Assembly: GCA_026388155.1 (NCBI GenBank)
Contig: JAPLKI010000005.1
Span: forward strand, 28,866-92,865
Length of the DNA: 64,000 nt
Source: Elusimicrobiota bacterium
Lineage (GTDB): Bacteria; Elusimicrobiota; Elusimicrobia; Elusimicrobiales; UBA9959
Direction: 5' to 3'
In this document: positions 7,293 through 17,828 of the stretch, piece by piece
How the letters are laid out: each line of letters opens with the position of its first letter
How positions within the stretch are numbered: position 1 is the first letter of the stretch
Made by a program: the position numbers and the translations under genes
The notes under the pieces: model-generated
What the model was told of the DNA's origin: nothing
Database searches by the model: none
The model's input: only the letters and a program-made list of their open reading frames with translations

Positions 7293-8807
7293 ATGATACG
7301 ACCCGAAGAGATAACCGAGATCATCAGAACCAGAATAGAAAAATTTGTGCCCGAAGCCCAATTGAACGAGACGGGGCAGGTGTTGCAGATGGGCGACGGC
7401 ATTGCCCGTGTTTACGGGCTTGAGCGCGCTGTGGTGGGGGAACTGGTGGATTTTGAAGGCGGCGTGCGCGGCATGGTTTTAAACATTGAAAGGGAGAATG
7501 TGGGCGTGGTGGTAATGGGCGCCGACTCCAACATCAAGGAAGGCGACAGAGTAAAACGCACCGGCCGCGTGATGGACGTGCCGGTGGGGCGGGAACTTGT
7601 GGGAAGGGTGCTGGACGCGCTGGGCAATCCCATTGACGGCAAAGGGCCGATAAAAACGGACAGGCGCCGCCCCGTTGAAATAATAGCCCCCGGTGTGGTG
7701 GAACGCCAGCCGGTAAAAGAGCCGCTGCAGACCGGACTCAAAGCCATAGACGCCATGATCCCCATAGGCCGCGGCCAGCGCGAGCTTATAATAGGCGACA
7801 GGCAGACCGGCAAAACGGCCATAGCCATAGACGCCATTATAAACCAGAAAAACGAGCCGCCGGAAACAAGGCCTATATGCATTTATGTGGCCATAGGCCA
7901 GAAGGAATCCACAGTGGCCCGCGTGGCGACGATCCTTGAAGAAAACGGCGCCATGGAATACTCCATAATAGTTTCCGCTTCAGCCGCCCAGCCGGCCGCG
8001 CTTCTGTATCTCGCGCCCTATTCCGGCTGCGCCATGGGCGAGGAATTCCTGTGGCAGGGCAGGCACGTACTTATAATCTATGACGACCTTTCAAAGCACG
8101 CCCAGGCTTACAGGCAGATGTCGCTTCTTTTGCGGCGTCCTCCGGGCCGCGAAGCCTACCCGGGCGACGTGTTTTACCTGCACTCAAGGCTTTTGGAGCG
8201 CGCCTGCAAGCTTAACGACAAGAACGGCGGCGGTTCTTTGACGGCGCTGCCCATAATCGAAACTCAGGCGGGCGACGTGTCGGCTTATATTCCCACCAAC
8301 GTTATTTCGATCACCGACGGCCAGATCTACCTTGAATCCGCCCTGTTCCACTCGGGGCAGCGCCCGGCTGTCAATGTGGGTATTTCCGTGTCGCGCGTCG
8401 GGGGCTCCGCGCAGGTAAAGGCCATGCGGCAGGTAGCCGGCAAGCTGCGGCTGGATCTCGCCCAGTACAACGAGCTGGCCGCTTTCGCCCAGTTCGGCTC
8501 GGACCTGGACAAAACCAGCCTTGATCAGCTGCGCAGGGGAGAGCGTATGGTGGAACTGCTCAAGCAGGACCAGTATTGCCCCCTCACTTTAGCCGAGCAG
8601 GTGGTAACGCTTTTCGCGGGTTCAAGAGGATATTGGGACGACGTCGGTCTGGATAAGGTAAGGAAGTATGAAGATGGCCTGCTGCGGTTTATGAAGGAAA
8701 ACTACTCTAACCTGTTCGCCGATATTTCTGAAAAGAAAGAAATCGGCAAAGAACTGGAAGAACGGCTGGCCAGCGCTTTGGAGCGATACAAGAAAGAGTT
8801 CGCATAG
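7293..8807 (+). CDS. atpA: ATP synthase F1 subunit alpha
   Basis: The 504-residue protein is a full-length alpha subunit. It has the N-terminal beta-barrel, the Walker A GDRQTGKT at residues 168-175, the conserved [20 protein letters not shown] region, and the family pattern [19 protein letters not shown]. Alpha binds nucleotide non-catalytically and alternates with beta in the head. The gene is followed after only 12 nt by the epimerase gene. Confidence 0.98.
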   Translation: MIRPEEITEIIRTRIEKFVPEAQLNETGQVLQMGDGIARVYGLERAVVGELVDFEGGVRGMVLNIERENVGVVVMGADSNIKEGDRVKRTGRVMDVPVGRELVGRVLDALGNPIDGKGPIKTDRRRPVEIIAPGVVERQPVKEPLQTGLKAIDAMIPIGRGQRELIIGDRQTGKTAIAIDAIINQKNEPPETRPICIYVAIGQKESTVARVATILEENGAMEYSIIVSASAAQPAALLYLAPYSGCAMGEEFLWQGRHVLIIYDDLSKHAQAYRQMSLLLRRPPGREAYPGDVFYLHSRLLERACKLNDKNGGGSLTALPIIETQAGDVSAYIPTNVISITDGQIYLESALFHSGQRPAVNVGISVSRVGGSAQVKAMRQVAGKLRLDLAQYNELAAFAQFGSDLDKTSLDQLRRGERMVELLKQDQYCPLTLAEQVVTLFAGSRGYWDDVGLDKVRKYEDGLLRFMKENYSNLFADISEKKEIGKELEERLASALERYKKEFA

Positions 8808-8819
8808 GAGACGCCTAAA

Positions 8820-9743
8820 ATGAAATACCTGGTGACCGGCGGAGCGGGTTTTGTGGGCTCGAACATAGCCTTCGCGCTGGCGCGCGAACGCAAAGCCGTG
8901 GTGACGGTTCTGGATGATTTTTCCTCGGGGAATTTTAAGAATTTGCTTGGTTTTGAAGGCGATGTTATCGGCGAAGACATTTTAAGCCCCGGCTGGTTCG
9001 CCAAAGTCGGTAAAGTTGACGCCGTGTTCCACGAAGCCGCCGTCACGGATACCACGGTGATGGACCAGAAAAAAATGATGCAGGTGAACGTGGAGGGCTT
9101 CAAGGCGGTGCTTGCCTTTGCCGCGCAGTACGGAGTGAGGACCGTGGTTTACGCCTCCTCCGCCGGGGTATACGGCAACGGCGGATGCCCCATGAAAGAG
9201 GACTCTGTGCCGGCGCCGGAGAACGTTTATGGCTTCTCCAAAGCTATAATGGACAACGTCGCGCGTGATTTTGCCGCCGTCCACCCGGATATGGCCTTAA
9301 CAGGGCTCAGGTATTTTAATGTGTACGGCCCTGGCGAAGCCTATAAGGGCAAAGTGGCAAGCATGATGTATCAGCTTTATCTGCAGATGAAAGCGGGCAA
9401 GCGCCCGCGTATTTTCAAATTCGGAGAGCAGATGAGGGATTTTGTATACATTAAAGACGTGGTGCGCGCCAACTTTAACGCCCTTGACGCGACTGGCTTC
9501 GGCGTTTGCAATGTGGCTTCGGGCAAACCCGAAAATTTCAACAAGGTCGTTGATTGTTTAAACAAGGGGCTTGGTTTGAACCTGGACCCTGAGTATATAG
9601 AAAATCCGTACGCCTTTTATCAGAATAAGACTCACGCGGACCTGCGCCGGACCAAGGCGCGCCTTAATTACAGGCCCGAATGGAACCTGGAAAACGGCAT
9701 AGCGGATTATGTGAAAGAGCTGGAAAAGCGGGGAAAAGTCTGA
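8820..9743 (+). CDS. NAD-dependent sugar epimerase, HldD (ADP-heptose 6-epimerase)-like
   Basis: The 307-residue extended SDR protein has the NAD(P)-binding GGAGFVG near the N-terminus and the YxxxK motif (YGFSK). It has the HldD-like stretches RYFNVYGPGEAYKG, GEQMRDFVYIKDVV and KTHADLRRTKARL. HldD epimerises ADP-D-glycero-mannoheptose for LPS core synthesis. The short length and these motifs favour HldD over GalE, but substrate is not certain. It lies inside the atp operon, 12 nt after atpA with its own ribosome-binding site (aggag). This is an unusual insertion with no known functional link to ATP synthase. Confidence 0.72.
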   Translation: MKYLVTGGAGFVGSNIAFALARERKAVVTVLDDFSSGNFKNLLGFEGDVIGEDILSPGWFAKVGKVDAVFHEAAVTDTTVMDQKKMMQVNVEGFKAVLAFAAQYGVRTVVYASSAGVYGNGGCPMKEDSVPAPENVYGFSKAIMDNVARDFAAVHPDMALTGLRYFNVYGPGEAYKGKVASMMYQLYLQMKAGKRPRIFKFGEQMRDFVYIKDVVRANFNALDATGFGVCNVASGKPENFNKVVDCLNKGLGLNLDPEYIENPYAFYQNKTHADLRRTKARLNYRPEWNLENGIADYVKELEKRGKV

Positions 9744-9838
9744 GAGTCTGGGCGTCAGGAGTCTGAGCGTCGCGGATACTGAAATTCTCCGGCTCCAAGA
9801 CCCTTAGACCCCGAGACTCTAAGACTCTAGACTGACAT
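9740..9838. repeat. Inverted word-repeat locus before atpG
   Basis: The left arm is gtctgagagtctgggcgtc and gagtctgagcgtc. The right arm is cttagaccccgagactctaa and gactctagactgac. The arms pair imperfectly across about 25 nt. The left arm begins at the end of the epimerase gene and the right arm ends 2 nt before the atpG ATG, so atpG lacks a normal Shine-Dalgarno sequence. Confidence 0.75.
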
Positions 9839-9839
9839 T

Positions 9840-10736
9840 ATGGCTTCTATACGCGACATCAGAAAACACATAGGCTCGGTTAAAAGCATCAAGCAGATAA
9901 CCTATGCCATGAAAATGGTGGCCGCGGCGCGCATAAAGCGCGCCCAAGGAAGTATTTTGTCCGCGAGGCCCTTCTCCGATAAGATGGACAGCCTTATCGG
10001 GGACCTTTATTGCGACCTGGGAGAGGAAGATTTTAAGGCTTCCCCCGCTTATAAATTGTTCGAGGAAAAACCTGATACGGGAGCCGTCTGCCTGGTGCTC
10101 GTAACCGCCGACAGGGGGCTTTGCGGGTCTTTCAACACCAATCTGTTTAAAGCGGCGCTCTCCTGGCTGAAGGAATACCGCGGCAAGAAAATCTATGTGA
10201 TCGCGGTGGGAAGGAAGGGCAGGGATTTCCTGAAGCGCCTGAAAGGCCTTAATCTTGAGTTATATTTTGAAATGGTGAATATTTTTCCCAAAGCTGATTA
10301 CGCCAAGGCAGAAATACTGGGCGGAAAGGTGCTTGAGCTTTTTCTCGGGCGCGATATTGAGCGTGTAGCGCTCATTTACAATGAATTCAAGTCCATGCTC
10401 GCCCAGCGCATAGTTACCGACGATCTGCTGCCGCTTAAAAGCCGCGTGCTCTCAAGCGGCATTGAGCTTAAATGCGGGGATTTCAATTTTGAGCCGTCCA
10501 AGGCCCGTCTGCTTGAGGCGCTTTTGCCGCGCCAGCTTAAAGCCCAGCTTTACCGGGTGCTGCTGGAATCGCAGGCGGCGGAGCTGGCCGCCCGCATGAA
10601 CGCCATGGAGTCGGCCTCAAAAAATGCCGCGGAGCTTATAGAGGGGCTCACTCTTATTATGAATAAAACCCGGCAGTCTATAATTACCACCGAGTTGAAC
10701 GAAATAGTGGGCGGCGCCGAAGCCCTGGGCGGATAG
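9840..10736 (+). CDS. atpG: ATP synthase F1 subunit gamma
   Basis: The 298-residue protein is the central rotor shaft. The N-terminal coiled-coil segment (IRDIRKHIGSVKSIKQITYA) and the C-terminal signature ITTELNEIVGGAEAL are diagnostic. The Rossmann-like middle with TADRGLCGSFNTNL is also typical. It is detached from atpA by the inserted epimerase gene. Confidence 0.97.
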   Translation: MASIRDIRKHIGSVKSIKQITYAMKMVAAARIKRAQGSILSARPFSDKMDSLIGDLYCDLGEEDFKASPAYKLFEEKPDTGAVCLVLVTADRGLCGSFNTNLFKAALSWLKEYRGKKIYVIAVGRKGRDFLKRLKGLNLELYFEMVNIFPKADYAKAEILGGKVLELFLGRDIERVALIYNEFKSMLAQRIVTDDLLPLKSRVLSSGIELKCGDFNFEPSKARLLEALLPRQLKAQLYRVLLESQAAELAARMNAMESASKNAAELIEGLTLIMNKTRQSIITTELNEIVGGAEALGG

Positions 10737-10746
10737 CGGGGAAAGT

Positions 10747-12331
<1,585 letters not shown>

Positions 12332-12352
12332 AACACTTGAAGGGGAATTCGG

Positions 12353-12772
12353 ATGAAGAATAAATTATCGCTTTCCATAATTACGCCGGAGAAAGCCGCG
12401 CTCACGAACAAGGAAGTTTCTTTCGTCTCTCTCCCGGCGTTTGAAGGCGAGCTCGGCGTTTTCCCGGGCCATATTTCCACGGTGGTGCAGCTTAAAGAGG
12501 GATTGCTCCGCTACAAAGCCGGCCATGAACACGGCGATTTTTCCGTGCTGGGGGGATTCGCAGAGATAAACAAGGACAAGGTTCTGGTGCTCGCTGAAGC
12601 CGCCGAGCTTGCCAAAGAAATAGACGAAGAGCGCGCCCGGCAGGCCTACCGCAAGGCCAAGGACGCGCTGAGCGTGAAAGGGGACGACCTGGACCTGGAT
12701 TCCGCTCAGGCGGCTCTCAGGCGCGCCGCCGTGCGCCTGAAAATAGCCGAGTATCGCCGCAAGCACAGATAA
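12353..12772 (+). CDS. atpC: ATP synthase F1 subunit epsilon
   Basis: The 139-residue protein has the N-terminal beta-sandwich (SLSIITPEKAALTNKEVSFV and GELGVFPGHISTVVQLKEG) and a two-helix C-terminal domain with the RARQAYRKAKDAL segment. It couples gamma rotation to regulation of hydrolysis. It is the last gene of the operon; no hairpin with a U-run follows it. Confidence 0.95.
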   Translation: MKNKLSLSIITPEKAALTNKEVSFVSLPAFEGELGVFPGHISTVVQLKEGLLRYKAGHEHGDFSVLGGFAEINKDKVLVLAEAAELAKEIDEERARQAYRKAKDALSVKGDDLDLDSAQAALRRAAVRLKIAEYRRKHR

Positions 12773-12990
12773 GTCACAAGTTACAGGTAACAATCCTCGG
12801 TCGCGGACAGCGCCAGAGGCCGCAACAGGCCGGTGTCACTGGAGGTGCCGTCTCAAATGGCCTCTGGCCCACAAACGGCCAGGCCACAAGCAACAGATAC
12901 AGGTTACAGACAAATTACAATTGAAAAAACAGCCGAAATAAGTCAGAATTCACTTGGGACTTGCGGAATTTCTCGGGGTCAGGGGGAGAG
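12773..12990. repeat. 218-nt gap after atpC with cagttac words and shuffled modules
   Basis: Flanks carry acaagttacaggtaaca (12776) and agatacaggttacagac (12894). The centre (12797-12880) carries three modules: tcggtcgcggacagc, ctggaggtgccgtctcaa and tggcccacaaacggcc. Close versions of these occur in another order and orientation at 21420-21507. No coding sequence is apparent. Confidence 0.55.
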
Positions 12991-13647
12991 ATGAACAAAA
13001 TTTACCTGCTTGTATTGGCCATGGCCGCGCTTTCAGCCGCGGTCTTTTTTATTTTAAAGCGGCACAAGGCAAAGCGCAGAAAAGCCCTGGTTAAAATTGC
13101 GGAAGGGCTTGCTGTTGATTTTGAGGAATATGGCCCGGAACTGCAGCTTCTTGAAAACACCGGGCTGCCGCTGTTTATAGAGGGAGGCAGGGGTTTCGGG
13201 AAAAATTTACTGCGGTTTCCGCATGAAGACGGTTTTGAAGCGTACTTTTTTGATTATATATGCTTAACCGGGGACGCGAAAAAACAGATAAATAGGCAGG
13301 GCACGGTGGCGCTGTTCGGTTTTAAAAAAACGCAATTCCCCGTTTTTTACCTGGCGGCGGACGACGCCGCGCACAAACCGGACCTTAGCGGCTTTGAGCC
13401 TGTGGACACTTCCTCTTTTGCCCGTTTTCCCGCCGGACTTGAACTTTACGGGAGCGATGTCGTCGCTTTGCACGCGGTCTTTAACCGTGAAACCGCGACT
13501 CTTTTTACTAAGGAGTCGGGGTGGAGCGCGCAGGGCGCAGGGCGCTATCTGCTGCTTTATAAAGGCTGTGGATTGGTAAGCCCGCATGATTATCCAGGTT
13601 TCATAGAAGAGGCTAAAACTCTGGCTTTCCGCCTGGAACCGACTTAA
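12991..13647 (+). CDS. Membrane-anchored hypothetical protein
   Basis: I choose the ATG at 12991 because agggggagag directly precedes it. The 218-residue product starts with one hydrophobic helix (IYLLVLAMAALSAAVFFIL) and a basic stop-transfer KRHKAKRRK. The rest is a soluble cytoplasmic-type domain with motifs such as GLPLFIEGGRGFGKNLLRF and TALFTKES-like segments. I do not recognise a family. The size and alternating hydrophobic pattern suggest an alpha/beta domain. It is convergent with the methyltransferase gene. Confidence 0.7.
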   Translation: MNKIYLLVLAMAALSAAVFFILKRHKAKRRKALVKIAEGLAVDFEEYGPELQLLENTGLPLFIEGGRGFGKNLLRFPHEDGFEAYFFDYICLTGDAKKQINRQGTVALFGFKKTQFPVFYLAADDAAHKPDLSGFEPVDTSSFARFPAGLELYGSDVVALHAVFNRETATLFTKESGWSAQGAGRYLLLYKGCGLVSPHDYPGFIEEAKTLAFRLEPT

Positions 13648-13653
13648 AGTCCG

Positions 13654-14376
13654 TTACTTTGCCGCGGTGTGGACGGCTACCGCGCCGGGGAATAATATTT
13701 TATATGAGGGGGATTTAAATCCGGCTTCAAGGAGCAGGGCGGAAAATTCGTCCGCTCCGTAGAAGTCAAGAACGGTGTTTCTAAGGAAAGTATAGGAAGT
13801 CCTGCTCGCCGGCGAGACCAGGTTTAACAACCCTATAACCGTTTTTACATAGGCCCTGAAAATTAAATTAACCAGCGGATTCTCCGGCCTGGTGGTTTCA
13901 AGGTTGAGGAAAACCCCGCCGTCTTTCAGTACCCTCCCGAATTCCCGCAGGGCCCGGGTCATAAGCTGCCGGTCAATATTTAGGTTGCGCGCGGCGAAGG
14001 AAACCGTCACCAGGTCGAAGGCATTATCCGGAAAGGGCAGCGCCTTTGCCTCGGCCTCCACAAATTCTATTTTATCTGTTTTTGAGCGAGCCTTTGACAG
14101 CATGGCGCGGCTCAGGTCCGCGCCGGTAACTTTAAGCGCGCCGCCGTAGGTTTTATAAAGGACAATTGAAAAATCGCCGGTGCCCGCGCAGGCGTCAAGC
14201 GCTGTGGAAGCGTCCGGGGAAAGGGTTTTAAGGGTGTTTGCCGCGCGGACCCGCCACCAGCGGTCGAGGCCGAGCGTCAAAAAGGAGTTCGCGGACTCGT
14301 AAAAACGAAAAATGCCGTCATAAAACCCGGCGACGGCCAATTCTCTTGCTGACCGTGTCACGGTTTCATGCGGCAT
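13654..14376 (-). CDS. UbiE/MenG-type quinone C-methyltransferase
   Basis: The 240-residue class I SAM methyltransferase has motif I LDACAGTGDFSI, motif II ALPFPDNAFDLVTVSFAARN and the family-typical REFGRVLKDGGVFLNLETT. UbiE/MenG methylates demethylmenaquinone (or the ubiquinone precursor) at the membrane surface. In an organism of this type menaquinone is the likely substrate, though no other quinone genes are nearby. Family assignment is good; substrate is inferred. Confidence 0.85.
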   Translation of the reverse strand: MPHETVTRSARELAVAGFYDGIFRFYESANSFLTLGLDRWWRVRAANTLKTLSPDASTALDACAGTGDFSIVLYKTYGGALKVTGADLSRAMLSKARSKTDKIEFVEAEAKALPFPDNAFDLVTVSFAARNLNIDRQLMTRALREFGRVLKDGGVFLNLETTRPENPLVNLIFRAYVKTVIGLLNLVSPASRTSYTFLRNTVLDFYGADEFSALLLEAGFKSPSYKILFPGAVAVHTAAK

Positions 14377-14396
14377 TTAACAACGCGGAGAAAAAA

Positions 14397-14570
14397 TTAT
14401 TTTTTCTCTTCTTTGGGTTCGTTTTCGGCCACGAATTTTTTTATGTCTTCTATGGCTTCAATTACGAGCCGGGCCTTAGACAGGCCGAAAGAAAACGGAT
14501 ATTTATCGTTTTCGTTCCTTTTAAGCACCAATACCGGCTGGCCTTTGAATTCGGTTCTTTCTACGATCAT
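14397..14570 (-). CDS. Small conserved-looking protein
   Basis: Start 14570 is chosen because gtggagg precedes the ATG at normal spacing; an upstream ATG at 14624 would add a low-complexity leader. The 57-residue product (MIVERTEFKGQPVLVLKRNE, then DKYPFSFGLSKARLVIEAIE, then a charged tail) looks like a beta-hairpin followed by a helix, rich in Lys and Glu. I do not recognise the family; the good ribosome-binding site and amino-acid composition argue that it is real. No function is proposed. Confidence 0.7.
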   Translation of the reverse strand: MIVERTEFKGQPVLVLKRNENDKYPFSFGLSKARLVIEAIEDIKKFVAENEPKEEKK

Positions 14571-14725
14571 AAAACGTCCTCCACGCGCCGGCGGATTTGC
14601 CGTGCGCCCTAGTGGTCTTATCATAACACAAATAAGCTGAACATTTCAATATAATTTTAATAACGCCCGGCTGATTTTTAATTAACTGTTGCCAGGCGCC
14701 GGCTTTTTTAGTTATATTTCTATAA

Positions 14726-14902
14726 CCCGAATCCTGCAAGTAAAGCCGATTTTCATCGGAAAATAGGCGGATAAAAAATCTATGATTCCCCGCAGGAGCG
14801 GGTCGTGAATTTCCAGCGCTATGCGCGTAAATTCACGAGGATGTATCCACCGCGCAGCGGTCCACGAGCACTGCGAGGGGGAATTCTTCAACTGAAGAAT
14901 TC
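14726..14902 (+). ncRNA. Structured element S2 (second copy of the covarying pair)
   Basis: It has the same helix order and length as the copy at 4044-4220. There is a GAATCCTGCA start, and a bulged helix GCC-G-ATTTTC / GGAAAAT-A-GGC. CCCGC-AGGA-GCGGG lies at 14789-14802. TCGTGAATTT / AAATTCACGA (14803-14838) encloses GCGC-TAT-GCGC, followed by CCGC-GCA-GCGG. GAATTCTTC-AACT-GAAGAATTC (14881-14902) closes the element. Stem sequences differ from S1 but remain paired, while the loops AACT and AGNA are kept. The end lies 28 nt before the next start codon, as for a cis-regulatory leader. Confidence 0.6.
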
Positions 14903-14930
14903 GGATAGTGGAACAGGCAAAAAGGGGTCT

Positions 14931-15428
14931 ATGAATAAACAAGAATCGCTCAAAGCCTTGCTGGTAAAAGCCGTAAAGGTGCTGGTGGTGCTGTTGGCGC
15001 TTTTTTTGATTTCCTGGTTTATCGATATACTTCCGTTTGCCAAGTCCCTGCCTTTTTTTACGGATAAGCTGCCGGTGTCGGTTTTTCTGAATACCGTTAT
15101 TTCTCTGCTGGCTTTAATGGCTTTCGTGGGTTTCGGTTCCGAAGCAAAGGAGCCCCTTGACAGCCTGCTTGAGCGCCTGGGCGGCGCCGGCGAGCTTTTT
15201 TCTCATATGGTCAAAATTCTGGCCCTGCTATTCGCCTACTACGCCTTTCAGGATGCGGTGTTTCCGTTTATCAGGAATTTTGAATGGATTTATCAGTCTT
15301 TGTTCCTGGCGGCTACAATGTTTTTTCTCGTCAAGGCGGGCCTGCTGGTTTATCGCGTAAGCGAAGAAATAAGCAGACTTCTGCTTTCTCTTTTTGAACC
15401 GTACAAAAAAGGCGATTCGGGAAAATGA
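14931..15428 (+). CDS. Four-helix membrane protein of unknown function
   Basis: I start at the ATG at 14931 (MNKQESLKALLVK); longer in-frame versions would translate the structured element. The 165-residue product has about four hydrophobic segments (VLVVLLALFLISWFI, VFLNTVISLLALMAFVGF, ILALLFAYYAF and FLAATMFFLVKAGLLVY) and a charged C-terminus. I recognise no family. It follows structured element S2 closely and converges on the histidine kinase gene with 1 nt between stops. Confidence 0.75.
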   Translation: MNKQESLKALLVKAVKVLVVLLALFLISWFIDILPFAKSLPFFTDKLPVSVFLNTVISLLALMAFVGFGSEAKEPLDSLLERLGGAGELFSHMVKILALLFAYYAFQDAVFPFIRNFEWIYQSLFLAATMFFLVKAGLLVYRVSEEISRLLLSLFEPYKKGDSGK

Positions 15429-15429
15429 C

Positions 15430-16503
15430 TTAGGAAATTGACCCGCCCGCGGGCGCCGGAGCCGCGTCCAATAAAAAAGAAAATTTAACTGATTTCCCCT
15501 GCTCGGAAACAACATTGAGGCGGCTGCCGTGGGCCAGGAGTATTTCCTGGGAAATTTTAAGTCCCAGCCCGAAACCCTCAGCCGAGGCTTTTCCGTTTTC
15601 AGTCCTGTAAAAGGTGTCGAAAACTCTGGCAAGCTCTTCCCTGTTCAGGCCGCTTCCCGTATTCTCAACGGAAAAAAACGCTTTCCCTCCGCTTCCCGTT
15701 TCATGGCCCACGCTTAAGGTTATTTTACCGCCGGCCGGAGTGTATTTGATGGCGTTTCCTATAAGGTTGCTTACTACGAGCATCATAAGCTCCCTGTCCG
15801 CTTTGACCGGCAGCGGTTCCGGCGGCAATAATTTTTCTAAAATTATGTTTTTTTGCGTTATCTGGACTTCAAGGTTTTCAAGGCACTCCTGTATCAGCTC
15901 CCTGAGGGGGAAGAAGGAAAACTCAATTCTCAGCTTTCCCGCCTCTATGCGCGCCGAGTTCAAAATATTTTTCACAAACATTTTAAGCGCTCTCTGCGTG
16001 CCTTCGGCCGTTTCATAAAGCTTCATCCTCAGCGGCTCGCCCGCCGCCGCGTCCGTCTCCCGCAAAAGGAATGAACTGCCTATGAGGCTTGTGAGAGCGT
16101 TATTAAATTCATGGCTCACCATATGGAGGAGCTTCGATTTCATTTCGGAGGTTTCGCGCTCTTTTTTGAGAGCGCCGGAAATAAGCGTAAGCAGGCGTGA
16201 AACTAAAACAAAAAAAACCGTCACGATCAGCGCGTTCCAGTACGGCACCAGGGGGTGTGAATAGTAGCGTTCTATAAGACCGTAATCCAGCAGGAACCAG
16301 GCGAGGCCGGAGGCTATGGCAAATATCATTCCCCAGGCGGAACCGGCGCGCCAGGTGGCAAATCCTATGGGGATAAGGTAAAAGACCGAGATTGAAATTT
16401 CGTAGCCGGTCCCGTAATCAAGCAGGCCTATAAAGATCAACAGCAGCGTGCACAGGAGCAGGGCCGATTTTTTTGAAGCGAAGAGTTCGGGGGTTTTTAT
16501 CAT
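15430..16503 (-). CDS. Membrane sensor histidine kinase
   Basis: The 357-residue protein has an N-terminal membrane domain of about four helices (residues 12-110) without a large periplasmic loop. Next comes a HisKA helix with the phosphoacceptor His131 in HMVSHEFNNAL. The HATPase_c domain has N-box LIGNAIKYTP, G1 ENTGSGL and G2 GFGLGLKISQEIL. It autophosphorylates in response to an unknown signal, probably sensed in or at the membrane. No response regulator is adjacent, so it is an orphan; the triple-receiver regulator at 2199-3923 is a conceivable but unproven partner. Confidence 0.93.
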   Translation of the reverse strand: MIKTPELFASKKSALLLCTLLLIFIGLLDYGTGYEISISVFYLIPIGFATWRAGSAWGMIFAIASGLAWFLLDYGLIERYYSHPLVPYWNALIVTVFFVLVSRLLTLISGALKKERETSEMKSKLLHMVSHEFNNALTSLIGSSFLLRETDAAAGEPLRMKLYETAEGTQRALKMFVKNILNSARIEAGKLRIEFSFFPLRELIQECLENLEVQITQKNIILEKLLPPEPLPVKADRELMMLVVSNLIGNAIKYTPAGGKITLSVGHETGSGGKAFFSVENTGSGLNREELARVFDTFYRTENGKASAEGFGLGLKISQEILLAHGSRLNVVSEQGKSVKFSFLLDAAPAPAGGSIS

Positions 16504-16604
16504 AAAGGCGCCGTCGCCGCCGGATAATTTTCACATTTAGCGGCCTTTACTGTCAATACCTGTTCCCCCGCGCGGGCCGTTGCCGCTGAAAACGCAGAAA
16601 TAAC

Positions 16605-16634
16605 TTGACAATATACTGGCACGCTTGTAATAAT
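16605..16634 (+). promoter_or_regulatory. Sigma-70-like promoter for the pil operon
   Basis: A perfect -35 TTGACA (16605-16610) is followed after 17 nt by TAATAAT (16628-16634). It predicts a leader of about 80 nt before pilM. The surrounding 16600-16720 is AT-rich and otherwise empty. Confidence 0.6.
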
Positions 16635-16718
16635 TATATAACATTGACTTATTAAGATATTGGCGCCGTCAGAAGAGAAGTTGCGCTTAAAAATTGTTTT
16701 TTACAGTTAAAAGACTGA

Positions 16719-17828
16719 ATGATTCCAAATCTGGTAAAACTGCTGTTCCCCGTAAAAGACATAGTGGGTGTTGACATAGGCAGCTATTCCATAAAAATAG
16801 TGTGTTTCACGCAGGACAAAAAACACCTTAAGCTCAAGGCTTGGGGTTATATTCCGCTGGCCATAAAATCGGACGTACCGCCTGAAGAGAAAAAAACCAT
16901 CATTGCGCAGGAAATCAAAGACTATCTGAAAAAAAAGAGCATACAGGCCAGGTATGCGGCGGCTTCCGTCTCCGGTAACGCCGTTATAGTGCGCTATGTC
17001 AGGCTGCCAAAGCTTTCCCCGAAGGAGCTCGCGCTGACCATAAATGTGGAGGCCGAACCGTTTATTCCCTTTGACATAAAAGACGTCAACCTCACCTATC
17101 ATATCCTCGACGACATCATCGAAGAGGGCCAGTCGAAGATGGAAACGATGCTGGTGGCGGCAAAAAGAGACTCCGTAAACGATAAAATAAACATACTTTT
17201 GGCGGCCGGGCTTGAGCCGTTGATAATAGACGTGGACTCTTTCGCCCTTGAAACGCTTTACGATAAACTTTATCCGGCTCCGGAGGGCAACGCCGCGCTT
17301 ATCCTCAATATCGGCCATATGGTGACCAACCTTTCCATCGTGGCGCAGGGCGTTACCCGCGTGGTGCGCGACATTTTCATTGCCGGCGCCACTTTTGACA
17401 AGGCCATCGCAAAAGCTCTTAAGGTGGACGTGCAGACCGCCGCCGCGGCAAAGAAGAAAAAATGTCTGCTGGTGTCCGACGAGGATAAAGAGGCGGCCAT
17501 AGGCGATTTTAACAAGGAAGGTGTTGCCGTTTCCAGGGCCGCCGCGGGTGTGTTGAAGGATCTGTACACCGAGGTGTCCCGCTCCATAGATTTTTATCTC
17601 TCGCAGGGCGCGGAGCATTCCATATCAAAGATATATCTCTCCGGCGGCATCGCCAACCTTGCCAACATAGAAAAATTTCTGTCGGTCGGATTCAAGGTGC
17701 CGGTGGAAGTGATAAATCCTTTCGCTTTTCTGGGCGAGCAGGTCAGGAATGTTCCGGCCGATGTGCTGCCCGCGCTCGCTGTGGCAACGGGACTTGCGCT
17801 GCGCAGGCTTCAGGACTGGGAAAAATGA
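16719..17828 (+). CDS. pilM: Type IV pilus inner-membrane platform protein PilM
   Basis: The 369-residue actin-like ATPase-fold protein starts its first domain with VGVDIGSYSIKIV, the phosphate-1 signature of PilM. The closing signature is IYLSGGIANLANIEKFLS. PilM is cytoplasmic and binds the N-terminus of PilN to form the alignment complex of type IV pili. It overlaps pilN by 4 nt (ATGA), and the operon pilMNOPQ has the canonical order. Confidence 0.95.
   Translation: MIPNLVKLLFPVKDIVGVDIGSYSIKIVCFTQDKKHLKLKAWGYIPLAIKSDVPPEEKKTIIAQEIKDYLKKKSIQARYAAASVSGNAVIVRYVRLPKLSPKELALTINVEAEPFIPFDIKDVNLTYHILDDIIEEGQSKMETMLVAAKRDSVNDKINILLAAGLEPLIIDVDSFALETLYDKLYPAPEGNAALILNIGHMVTNLSIVAQGVTRVVRDIFIAGATFDKAIAKALKVDVQTAAAAKKKKCLLVSDEDKEAAIGDFNKEGVAVSRAAAGVLKDLYTEVSRSIDFYLSQGAEHSISKIYLSGGIANLANIEKFLSVGFKVPVEVINPFAFLGEQVRNVPADVLPALAVATGLALRRLQDWEK

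Noticed and set aside
14805..14930. N-terminal extension of the membrane protein at 14931
   Set aside because: It translates structured element S2; the ATG at 14931 gives a sensible protein.
16707..17618. Minus-strand open frame (303 codons)
   Set aside because: Antisense of pilM.
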